Origin: Tyto alba
Lineage: Eukaryota; Chordata; Aves; Strigiformes; Tytonidae
Direction of reading: 5' to 3'
Assembly: GCF_018691265.1 (NCBI RefSeq)
Contig: NW_024881321.1
Span: 12,837,387-12,901,386 of the forward strand
DNA length: 64,000 nt
Position numbers and translations under genes: made by a program. Positions within the stretch are counted from its first letter, which is position 1; each line of letters starts with the position of its first letter. The notes under the pieces are model-generated. The model saw only the letters and a list, made by a program, of their open reading frames with translations. It was not told the origin of the DNA and did not search any database. Below, piece by piece: positions 24,515 to 36,333 of this stretch.

Positions 24515-25006
24515 TGTTGTCTTTTGAGCCTACTCAGCAGCTAAATGCCCTGCAGTCGCTTACCCACCCTCCCCCTACTTGGGAATGGGGAGGGAATCGG
24601 AGGGGCAAAGGGAGAGTCACAGATGGAGATAAAAACAGTTTAATAACAGTAACAGAACAATACCCTGACAGCAGTATCAGCAGTTAATGTACAATACAGC
24701 CGCTCACCACCTGCCAACCAACACCTGCCTGCTCCTGGCTGGCAATCCCCAACACAAAGGCACCACAGCAACACTCCCAGAACCAAGAGCCCCTCCTGGC
24801 CCACTCCTGCCTTTATATAGTGAGCACAGTGTCACATGACATGGGATATCGGCCAATCTGGGCCCAGCCCTCCAGCTGTGCTCCCCCCACCCCCGCACAC
24901 AGGTGAGGGCACTCGGACCTCGAGAGCCTCTGGGGTCTCTGTGTGCTTCAGCACTGCTCCAGCTACCAAAAACAACATGAATTTTATTCCAGCCTGAACC
25001 AGGACA
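24515..25006 (-). mobile_element. Proviral 5' LTR
   Basis: A 492-bp LTR. On the minus strand it starts TGTCCTGG at 25006 and ends GACAACA at 24515. It has a TATA box (24812-24819) and an ATTAAA signal (24639-24644). It is closely similar to the solo LTR at 17230-17724 and to the LTR at 50221-50711. The U3 region is GC-rich around 24860-24960 compared with the host DNA. It would have driven transcription leftwards through gag and pol. Confidence 0.9.
24812..24819 (-). promoter_or_regulatory. Proviral 5' LTR TATA box
   Basis: TATATAAA on the minus strand, preceded by GTGCTCAC, in the same context as in the solo LTR at 17.4 kb. Confidence 0.75.
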
Positions 25007-28000
25007 CATATAAGGAAGTTATGAATGATAAGAGATAAATCAGAGAAGTTATCAGATAGCTAGATGCTGTCTTCTTTGACATTGTTTTCCCACATCTTCA
25101 CTCAGGGAATGAAACCTGTGACTCATGCATATTAAAGATTCCCCAAATCCATCTACCAACTATCAATGAATCTGATTTTTATACATGTACTGAATTTGCA
25201 GCTTTACTTCTGTTCTTTGCTATACTTCATTTACCAAGTCATTTCTCAATAAACACCCCAAATGGTACAATGAATGCCAATGTCACAGTGAAAGTCTGGT
25301 ACAATGAAGCCAATGTACCTGGCTGTATCCAGAAGTAAAAAGGCTCTTTTTTTTTTCTTTTCCTACAATCAATGTTTCTGTCTTCTATAACCAACCCAGA
25401 CTTTTAATGATTATTTAGTACTACCAGATTACTTGCAAAGTGAAGTTCTTTAGAGCATGAAGCATAATCCCAACACATTTTAAATGTATACCATTTCATT
25501 TGAAGAACAAAAAGAAACATTAAAAAAAAATAACTGCTAGTACCATTATGTAGTTATGTTTCTCAGTTTTCTTAAACTTATGAAATATTAATATTAGAAA
25601 CATATGCTAAATTTAGAATATGCAACTGCATACAATAAATATTTTCAGTAACATTAATTTTTCTGCTTTGAGAATAGCAGTTTCCTTTTTTATTATTAAA
25701 ATATCTTAGAAATATTTAGATACAGGTTTCAGGAGTCTTTAGGGACAGACTTTTCAAATTTTTTTTTGCTTCCATTTTAGTAGTACATTTAGGTATATGA
25801 AGCTAGATAACTAAAACTAAATGAGATGTGCATTTGACACTTAGCTGAGGAAGGAATCAGCCTTCTGATGCTGAAAAGCTGCCAGGAATAAAGGAGGCCC
25901 TATGTTTATTAATCATACTTCTGACAACTGAAGAATTAAAATGCTTCTTGAAAATACCAGAATTATTTTAGGTAACACTAATCATCCATGATCTGGGAAA
26001 GCAGACATTCCCTGACAACCAATGATCCTGCTTCACATTTTCCCAACACTGCTGTTCTGGAACAAATAAGAGAACCAATGTGGACTTCATTTGGTGTGGT
26101 GTCTGCCAGCAGATCAATAAAACTCTTGCTTCATATTAGGATTTTTATAAAACTTCACCGAAGACTGAAACACTAACAACTACAATTTTTCTCTTCCCAA
26201 AGTCACAAAAGATCAATTAAGCTTTTTAAAAGAGAAGGAAGGAAAATATAAATGTTAAGATTATGGCATAAATCATTTGGAAAACGAATATTTCATTAAA
26301 GAACTATATAAATTGAAACTAACCCATTTAGCTGCTGACTATACTTGCCAAAGAGACAGGGCTACTTGGGAAAAGAAAAATACTGGTCAACTAGCAATTA
26401 GTGGGAGTTTTGTTTGTTTTGGTGTGTTGGGGTTTTTTTTTTGGTTGTTCTTTTGGTTGGGTTTTTGTTTTGTTTAATAACAAGGAGAATGATATACGTT
26501 AGTGTGGAGGTGTTTATAGAAGTCATGACTTTCTTTCACTGTACAGGATATGTGTGTATGGACTAGAGACCAGTCATCTATGCTTTTACTTAAAATGTTG
26601 AACTGGCCAGAGCACAAGTCCAAATTATTCAACAGTTAGGATAGATTTGGTACAGGTTAAACATTACTTTCTTGCAAAAAATCATCATCTACTCCTGAGG
26701 CTTAGCACAAGAAAGCACTATTGCTAAGGTGTTTGATCCTATCTATTTCAACAGAGCCGACCTATTTTACAGAGGAAGAGATTATAGCTGTATGAAATTA
26801 TTTCCATGTTATTTGGCCTCAGGGACAAAGAATCATGCCATTCTTAGTTTTCTAGGGTAGACATAGGTCTCATCCCTCCAAAGCCATAAGACACCAAATT
26901 TATTTGCAGCCTTTTTCAAATCTAATGCTTAATATTTTGCAGAAAGATGTCTGTCAGCACATCAGTAGGATGTGTTTTGCCTTCACTAGCCAGTTAGCGG
27001 AGAACTGATTCTGCTGGATAACTAATTCTAGTAAAGAGAAATTTAAGAGCTGCAATTTAACCTTGTTTCATACATTGTGTGCACTACTCCTATTACTATG
27101 TGACTTGAAATTATGAATACAGTGTTGCAGCTGCTTCCACGAATAAACATCTGTCTCAGGAAAAGAATAATAATTAAAAAAAAAAAAAAGGCATCTGAAT
27201 AATATAACAAGTAATGATGTATGGAGAATTTTCAGTTTGGATAAGTGCTGAAAAGTACAGATGTGTAATAAGAGACTTATCTAAAATATCTGCCTGCTGG
27301 GCCAAATTTTCCAGCTCCGTATAATGTTGCTCTGCAGTCAATTGCAGACAGAATATATATTCAATAAGAATTCAAAGTATATTTAATGTGACACTAAGCT
27401 ACTAATTTTGGAGTCATATGTACTGCTATCAACCATGCCTTAAGCTAAACTGTAGGCCTAAAATTAAATGGCAAGTTGTCCCCCTCACTGCATCTAGATT
27501 AGGGAACTCAAAAATGCTTCTTTCTCTTTCCCTGATTCCACTCCTCAATGGAAGGAGTTGTCCAACACACTAAACTCCTCTGTACCACATATATATGTAG
27601 TTTTCTCAAGGTTGCTAGATGTACTGAGGCTAAACAGAGGTACAGGACACAAAGATTTCCAGTCTGGATGACTAGTGTCCTGAGGAATGTTGCAGCACAG
27701 CTCAGAAACTATGTACATGACCTGCGAATGCATATGATTAGAACATCAGCAATCTCATGAGCTTTGTAGTTCTCTCTTTCTTCTGCTAGACTACCAGTAC
27801 CACAGGAATATTTCCTAAAGTAGCATCTGCACAGTTCTGATTCTTACCAAATTTATATGTACCAGGACTGTCTTACATAAATGGAATAAATTCTATGAAT
27901 ATGTGTTTGAGCTTTCAAAAAAGAGTTTGCATGAGATTTGTTTGCAAAGCATTCCTTTTTTGACAAAATTAAATCGAGTCCACCAGTCTAGTATATTTAT

Positions 28001-31000
28001 ACCACTTGCTACACAGTTTATCACTAAAAATGAATAACAGGAAGAATAATGTAGTCATTATATGATTTAATCTGAATTTATCTTAATTACAGTAGAATTA
28101 ATTATTTTATTTGAACCATCTGCAGTTTAGAGAAATAAGATCTCTAACGTTTGTGAACAAGTATCATGAAAAGTCTGCTATTGTGCTCAGATGGCATTTT
28201 CTAGGTATTTAAAAATAGTCTTTCATTTTCTTAGCTTCTATTTATTTATTTAATTATTTTTAAACTCATTGGCACACTGAGCCACACAAACAATGCAGGT
28301 TACAATTTAGAATTTGATAGGTATGATAGCTCATATTAGCACCTATGGAATACTAGCAAGTTAACTATCATATAAAAGAGGAAAATTTAAAGACATGGTT
28401 GTATCTGTATTTTCATGAAGGAAGCATTGTTTGATGGCTGTTTAATAAAAGTCACCTTGTAATGCGATCCAAACATACTTGTGCATCTTTAAATATTCAT
28501 ACAAAACTAACCATAGCTGAAATACCCAACATCTTACCAGGCCCTTAAACGGCCTCATTATTGTAGTATTTATTTCCTAGTTTGTAACTGTATTATTATT
28601 AAACTAAAGTTATTTCAGAACTATTTTCCAATGACGCATTCCTTTTAAATCTTAAATGCTTATTTATATCCTTTATCAATATCAGTACCTTCTAAAACAA
28701 TTAGAAGGAATCATCTTCAGTGATAAACTTCAGTTTGAACTTTTTCTGGTATTAGGACCTCCTCTATTCTGCCTGAATAAAAGAAGTTTTATTTTCATTC
28801 TGCAGAGCTTTTATAGAATTCCCAAGAAAGAATTTCAGTTCCCTCCCTCCCAGATCAAATTAATTTAATCAGACATAATTTAATTAGAATTATTTATTAT
28901 GCATGCAATGCACAATAAATGAGTGCATTAATAAATAAGTACATCAAACTTTTAACTGTATGTTTTGCATTTACAAAAAATTTGTGTTATACATTTGGGC
29001 TTAAGCAGGGATATATTGTTTTGACTTTAAATGGCTCCTTTCCGTTCTCCTTTATTTAGCAGTCATTGGACATGGCTCTAATGCCAGCCCTTTTCTTTTG
29101 TAACTCTCCATTTCCATCATATGCACACACTTTAGTTTTGTAGTGTATGTTTACTTCACAGCTGAAGCCTATCTCTAACAAGCTTAACTGAAAACCCAAA
29201 GTCTGATCTCCTTTAAAACTAAAAAAAAAATATAGATTCACATCTGAAAAAAAACAGACTTTGAATTTCCAAACAATTTATAGAAAAAATAAGTATGTTC
29301 TTAAAATTTTCCCCTTCAGAGCCAAGAGAAAGGCAGCCTGAAAAACTGAATTATTTTGGCATAGACTAATAATGCATATTTTCTCTTCAGAGTTGAAGTT
29401 GTTGAAGAGATATTTTCTCTTCAGTGTTGAAGTTCAGCTATGAATTGTTAATATAAACACAGAAACTTTTATTAGTTTATCCTGAAATTGCATTGTTTGA
29501 ATCAATAAGGCAAATGAACAATCAGTTGGGAACAACTGAGCACAAGTAGATATCTTGTAAGATATACAAATATTTCCACCTGTAGTGAAGAGTCTCCTTA
29601 TATTTTTGTGTCTAGTATATATACATACGTGTGTGCCATCAAAACACACAGAAATGCATGTGTGTCTGTGTATACACTATGTCTGTGTCTGTGTATGTGC
29701 ACATGGGTGTCTGGGACACAATCAAAATATCCTAGCAATTGATGACAAGTGTACCCTTTTTTTTCATAATTAATTCTTTATTAGGTGTTCATGGCACACA
29801 TAAGAGAAATCAAACAGTATTTTTCACAGAATCTCTCTGTGTGTCTATGAAACTGCAAAACCCACAGTCCTATGTTGTCTTTTTCAGCTCTCCTCACATT
29901 CTGGATAGATCCATGAGTATTTTTTGTTTGCCTCTTTTCCAGTTTCCAAATAATGTAATATATAGTTATCTTTATCTATAATACTGCAACTTATCCCTGT
30001 TGTATCTATACTAGTGTTCTTGAAACAGATGGCTACCTTATACCTTCCATTTAATTACTGAAATTCTATGTTATTCATATATTACAGAAACACAATATAA
30101 AATTTATTATTTCATATAACATTAAATGTCTTAACAGCCTCTATAAAAAGAAGAGAAAAAATAAATTATTTTACTTAATTTTATTATGTGTTGTCCTTCA
30201 AGTAAACTTCATTTTGAAAACTTCTACCTGAAATTGAGTGGTTTATCATTTTCAAAGGATTTTTACATCACAAGATACATTAAAAAAAAAACTTTAAAAA
30301 TGGAAAACAAGAAACAGGAATTCAAGTTACAAAAAGACTACAATGATGTACATGATTTAAGTTATTATGCTCAAACCAAAACATGTCCATCATCTTTTAA
30401 AAATATACATCAAGGATAAAAGTCGTTGTGATGATATTTCATACATCATTGCAAAGGATCTCATTTTTGACAGGCAATCTGAAACAAAATTCTTTCTTTC
30501 ATGAAAGCAGAAATTCTTCTTAAATCAAAAAAAATACATTGATCAGTTCTGTGAAGGTTATTCATTCTGAAGGGCAAATACTTTACTTTTTTTTATCTCC
30601 AGAAATATTCTTCATATTGAACTTTTCTCTGTTAGAATATAGACTTTTTAAGAATGTAAAATTTAGTTTATAAAATGATTTAACATTGTAGAAGTCTGAA
30701 AACCAAACTTCAAGTATATCCTTTGAATGTTTCTGTCAGGCAGAATGGATTGGGTCACAGAAAGATGCAGGCTGTGGAATGGGGCAAGAGCTGTGCTAAG
30801 AGCAGAGCAGTTTCAGCTACTGATTTTTACAGTAATTTATACCGCTTCCTGCCTGTAGGCAGCCTAATAACCCAATAAGAGATGAAGCATTTAAACTAAG
30901 AGGCCAACAGACAAAACCCAGGCTACACTATGTAATTCCCAGCAGTCTTTCTTAAATCTAATACTGATATGAGACCTCAAATAATCAGCTCTGCTGCCCT

Positions 31001-33789
31001 TAGAAAACAGTATCAACTTACAACATTTGAGAGGAGCGGTAAATAAGTTTCTATAGGCATTTCTAGTGAGCCCAAAATCCTAGTGTGAGCTGAAAATGAA
31101 GGTCCAAATATTTAAAAATATATGGACTATATATTCTAGTTCAATCCTCCACTGCAGGACAGTGAAGAGGTGACAGGATACTAGTGATAATAATAAACAG
31201 GTGATAGTAATAACTTCAGGAGGCAATGCATTAGATCTAAATCCTGTTGATCTGCAGAAATCAATTGGTTGTAATTTTAGTAATAATAAATATGCATATT
31301 AAAATAAAATTTGAATATTTTAATGAATTTTATTACCATATTCAAAATAGTGTAAAAATAAATTTATGTAATATGAAATGTTTTGTTTCAGGATCTTGGT
31401 TAGCTCATACTCTAAAAGTTAGAGCTTCTCTAGCACAGATAATTTTGATTAAATTGAGTTAGGGAGTGATTAGACAAGCAGATTGTAGGGCAGATCTGAG
31501 GGTGGGGTAATGTTTGGTGGGTGGAGAGTAGGAGATGAGCAGCTGCTCTTGAAACATGAGACAGCCTTAGCTGACTGTTACCACTGTTTGTGCTGAACAA
31601 AACTGAATTTTTTGCACTTAATATTGCATAGGAGAAAAAAGAGAAGAAAGGATGGGAGGATATGACATAGGGGAGAGCAGGAGGATATTCTCAAGTACAC
31701 ATATAAGCAGCTGATCCGAGACAAAGAGGAACAACATACAGTGTGGTTTATTTTAAATCCATGTCAATGAAAGATCCCACAGAAAGTAGGTAGCTTTCAA
31801 AATATTGACAAACTTTTCACTTGGTTATTATTCAGTATAGCACTCAGACTTTTGCATAACTAACTGAAGTCTGGAGAGCACATTGGTCACCTGTAGTTTC
31901 CTTAATCTTTATCAAGTACCAATCAACACTGAGGTATCGGTGCATGGAGAGGGAGGACAGGGGAAGGGTGAGGGCAGATAATCCAAAATCAAGATACCAG
32001 TGCTTGTGTTCCAATAAAATACTCTTTTCTCTTTCTTTTCAACATGACAGGGATGATGTTTCCACGCTAAACTGCCTTCATATCAACACTTCATTTTTTG
32101 CACATATTTTTCACTCATTTCTTCACCAATGCAAACAGAGGTTGCTATGACTGATTTGCATTAAGTTAGAAATTAAAATGTAAACCTCTAAAATATCAAT
32201 AAAGCTGACCTAAAACCTTTTTGGTTGTCTAAGATAGAAGGCAGAAAGACTGTGGCCTCAGGGCAATATACTGTGCCTAAAGGCTCATGAAGTCTTCTGT
32301 CATACTTTACATTCATATATTATTACACTGTGTCTATTAAGATTATGGCCTTGAGATTTTCATAGGCCTTTGAAGAAGATGTCTAAGGTTGCTCACATTT
32401 TAGCTAGTGCACACTAATATACTACTGCTATAATACACATGGGTAGGCCAAAAATGCAAGTCTTTTCTTACATTGGCTAGTAAGAGTGTTATATTACCAG
32501 CCTAAACGAAGTGAAAGAGAATGCTAATTAAAAGGGCAGGATGTGTTCCAGTTGTTCTAATCAAAGAGAGCTTAATCCCTTCATAAGCTGGCTGACTTTG
32601 TTGGAGGAAATTCTGAACAACCTTGTTACTTTTGATAACTGTGAGCCACTGACTCATGGCCCCTTGACAGCTAGCTGAGCATGTAATAACATTTCTCTGT
32701 ATTTGGGGACTGGCTTAGCTGGCTTTATAATAGATTATTGTGGATGTTAACGTGAAATGTTAGTCTTTTCTTAAAGCTCTGTATTCCCTGGTAATTAAGG
32801 TTATAAAAAGGGCACTGAACACAATGCAGCTTCAAGGTCGCCAAACATGGATACAAAAGTCTTCAGTTTGTGTAAATAAGGTATTAATGATAGGTTTATT
32901 CTGCAGCGCTAATAACTGAAAGACAGTTCTTCTGTTACCAGTACCTGACAAAATCACTGAAAGCTATTTTAAGTGCAAACAAGTGCCTTTCACTTCAATT
33001 AGAAGACCCAGTAAATTGTAAGTACTTTTATAAGACAGAAAAGTTGGAAACACATTGAAAGAAAAAAGAAAAAAAAAACAAACAAACAAACAAAAAAAAA
33101 ACGAAACCCAAAAGACAAAAAACTCTCAGGTAAGCAGAACACTATTGGAAGGAGCACAATCAAATGACATTGCTCAACTACATTTGCAGAAGGTTACTTG
33201 GTATATATAACAAGAATCTTAGCAAAATCAGCTTATGCCATATCAAGTCTAGAGGGACTGTGAAAAGTAGGTTTACATTTTAACTTTCAGGGCAGTGATG
33301 CATATTTGTACTCTATGTTTTCCGATCTGTGTATTCCATTGTGAATGTAAAAGCTTGAAGAAAGGATTCTCCCATACCTTAACTATACCATAACAGGTGA
33401 GAGAGTAAGACAGCAAGACCTACATAACCTGAGAATGCAAAACCCTTTACAAAAATAGGTTAAAAACAAAGTTAAAGAATAATTAGTGCCTGGAATTTTG
33501 GTGAAAAATGGTGGAGGGATGAAAAATGTAAAATGATATCCAAAGGAAGCTGTTAGGAAAGTAAAGGCACTCTGAGAAGCCTGTGTGCACCTGCATTTAT
33601 TAGAAGACTATAGCTTTGTTTTTGACAGAGGCAGCACAAGAAATTCCTTAATGTTTTGTACACTGATCAGGAAACTGGTGCTACCTTTCAGGTCTGCGAA
33701 TTCTATTGTCTGTTTGACAGTACTCTAAGAGAAATGTGTGAAATTATTTAAAAGAAAATAGATCCAAACATACACACACCAATACATCA
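25007..33789. other. Noncoding stretch, no recognised gene
   Basis: Almost 9 kb of A+T-rich unique-looking DNA. It holds a T/G-rich tract at 26401-26477, a poly-A run at 27176-27189, a 34-bp imperfect duplication at 29376-29443, a degenerate TG-rich stretch at 29619-29704 and an A-rich tract with AAAC units at 33061-33103. The segment at 32.5-32.85 kb is less simple in sequence and could be a conserved noncoding element. No supported exon was found. Confidence 0.5.
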
Positions 33790-34016
33790 TACAAGCACAA
33801 TGTGAAATGCAATGGGCACAAGAGAAACCAAGAAAGGATCAAATTTGCTAAAGGGAAAAGTTTTTTCATGATAACAGTCAACCAATGGAGTAGTTTGTCC
33901 AGAGAAAATATGGAGATTTTCAATACTCAAATGCATGAAGTTCTGAGGAACCTGATCTGCCCTGTAGCTGACCCAGCTTTGCTGGGTGGCCCAGAATCCT
34001 ACTGAGGTCCCACCAA
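33790..34016 (+). repeat. CR1 3'-end fragment
   Basis: Plus-strand CR1 tail. The order is 'aaaagttttttcatgataacagtcaaccaatggagtag' (broken here into phrases), then 'tttgtccagagaaaatatgg', 'gattttcaatactc', 'gatctgccctgtagctgaccc' and 'tactgaggtcccacc'. Moderately diverged and severely 5'-truncated, with no coding capacity. The overlapping short frames on both strands are chance. Confidence 0.75.
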
Positions 34017-34773
34017 ACACTTACATGTTTACTCACAGTGGAATTCCTTCTATAAGAATGTAAGCAGTTTTTAAACATTTGATCATTGCTACAAACATTG
34101 GCTAAGTATGAAGTTTTTAATAAAGCAGGTTAACTCAAGCAAAATCCAAACAAAGCACTTGACTCCTGTTTCCTTCCCACACGTTTAAAGAGACAGAAGG
34201 AAAGAAAAATGAATCATGAAAAAGAAATATATAAGACTTTAACCTACAGAAAAAGGAGTACTGTGTCAGAAAACTAAGAAATCTTAACTATTTGACAAAT
34301 AAAGACAAAAATTACATGTCTGGCAGATATATGAAGTTATATGAAGTTATATCTGTAGATCTAAAGTTTAATTACGAGGTTGGTAAAGAAAACAAATAAT
34401 CATGAATGTGACTTAAAAGACACAATCCCTCAACATCATGTAATCATCCAAAGTACTGTTATCATGAAAGTATATATATATATATAGTAATAACAATACA
34501 TTGTGCATTTATGCTTAGTTATTAAGAATAATCACCTTCAACGAACAGAAAAAAATGCTGTCTCATTCCTGAAGTGTGCATACAAGACCTGATTCCACTC
34601 TAAATTACTTCAGTCAAACAAACTAAGTTGTACAAAGACAAAATAATGCTATGCAGAATAGTATAGATATAGATGCTCTGAGAATTGCTGTGAGGATGCC
34701 AAGCAGTAAGCATATAAAAATCAGCAACTCTTTTTGGAACCCTTTAAAAGGAAAAAGTAGAGATGCATACTGT

Positions 34774-34832
34774 GAAGGACTCAGTCTTCCTGGTAGTCTT
34801 GTTCTTAAAAGGTCTGTTATACTGAGTCCTTC
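34774..34832. repeat. Perfect-stem hairpin
   Basis: GAAGGACTCAGT (34774-34785) is mirrored by ACTGAGTCCTTC (34821-34832), a perfect 12-bp stem extendable by one A-T pair, with a 35-nt loop. The stem is unlike the A+T-rich surroundings. Function is unknown; it is shorter than a typical microRNA precursor. Confidence 0.7.
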
Positions 34833-36300
34833 AGGGAACCTGGAATCCACCTGATTTCAAAATCCTATCTGAAACTGGAAGCCAGGCAAGAAAGCTGCTC
34901 TGTTGGGGGCAAATTTTTGCCAAATTATAGGAGTAGGATACAGTAGAAAATAAAAACCCCTTAATTTTGGTCTTTCCGTATGTGCTAACAACTGCACTTA
35001 TGCATATGTCATATTTCCCATTCACTGTTTGCCCTACCTTGAGCTCCAGAGCACTATTGTTTCCTGTGGAGTGTTTCAGCTGATTCAAAGTCCTGCGACC
35101 AGGTAAAGACAGTTTGCTGCTTTCTCCACTGCTCATCATCGTAAATATTCTAATAAAATATTGAGCACATAGATATTTAAATGGTAACCTATGAAAATTT
35201 ATCCTATATCTATAGTACAATATAAAGTAAGATACTCCATCAGTTTTCATGCATCAAGAATTTTCCATTGCTTAGCGTAAATCAACAGTTTCTGAAGGAA
35301 GAACAAGTCAGTCAGCAGATGGTTTTTCTACATCAGCTGAATTTACTGTACATTCCCAATTGGGAATTTATCCACTGTATATCTCTTAATATAGTTGTGT
35401 ATTTCTAAACTCTCTCAGTGTAGACTACAGTTCCCATTTTGAACTGAAATAAAAAAATCCCCGTCTGATTTTTTCACAGCAGGATATCAATACACCAGGT
35501 TTGTTGCAATCTGCAAATGCAATTTCAGGTAGGATCCCAAAACATATACAGCTTCTACGATTCGAGATCCAAGATCTCAACTGCTATAAAACAGGCATTT
35601 CATCACTGACTTTGTTAGAAGAAAACCAGCTTACACTAACTGAGAATTTGTCTGGAATTCTGTAAAAAACTATTTACACAGGCTTGTATTTATGTAGCTG
35701 GTTTCATATGTTTTGATATTGTATTAGAAGTATAAGCATTAAATTACATTTACTTATAAAACCAACACTTGGCAAGATAATAGACTGTTCACTCTAAGGA
35801 GTTAATGAAGAATTAAGTGATTCACTTTGTACCTAATAGTTGTCTACAGAATCTTCATAATTTATATTTATGACCCAGGTATTCATTAGTCAGTTAATAA
35901 TGATTTTTTTCCCTCATGAGAAATTCATCAAGAAATAGAGACAAGCAGGGAAATATTAATGAAAAGTTTTAACAGATTTAAATTTTCCTAAAGGCTAGGG
36001 CAGGATAATTATTAATTATTTCTACCACTTTAGCCTCTACAAGTTTGTAGAAAGAAGATAAGAAAATCGGAAAAGGAGGCTGGGAAGCAAAAAAAGACAT
36101 TTTTGGGAGTTTTGTTTAGCCATTATTTTAAGAGTATTATGAAAGCTTTTAGGCCTAAACGTATCATTCCCTTTCCTCCCTCATTTCTAGACTGAAGACA
36201 AATGCCCACCTTCTGGCCCAATCACTACTACTGCCATTCATGATCTTATTCTTCTTCCCAGATTGCTGCTTATACTTTAGAATTATGGTTGTAATTTCCT

Positions 36301-36333
36301 GTTTGTTTGTTTGTTTGTTTGTTTGTTTGTTTT
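36301..36333. repeat. (GTTT)n microsatellite
   Basis: About eight uninterrupted GTTT units. On the opposite strand it reads (AAAC)n. Confidence 0.95.

Larger units (their letters stand above)
19290..25006 (-). mobile_element. Decayed ERV-L-like provirus, 3' LTR missing
   Basis: A minus-strand endogenous retrovirus. In order it has 5' LTR (25006-24515), primer-binding site (24506-24489), a leader with a hydrophobic open frame, gag (to 22460) and pol (about 22450-19512). About 220 bp of 3' noncoding sequence follow before similarity ends near 19290 (boundary approximate). There is no env-like frame after integrase. This, the gag/pol sequence character and the 5-bp target duplication seen on its solo LTR relative fit the ERV-L (class III, spumavirus-related) group. 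No dUTPase domain is seen downstream of integrase, unlike mammalian ERV-L. All genes carry stops or frameshifts. The plus-strand base at the outer LTR edge is followed by CATAT (25007-25011); its partner at the 3' side was not found. Confidence 0.85.

Noticed and set aside
35038..35149. Exon-like window on the minus strand with donor GTAGGG and 37 open codons, part of a 139-codon frame
   Set aside because: The acceptor has little pyrimidine tract, two frames look equally plausible until one meets a stop, and the phase does not join to the upstream candidates. Could still be real; RNA evidence would be needed.
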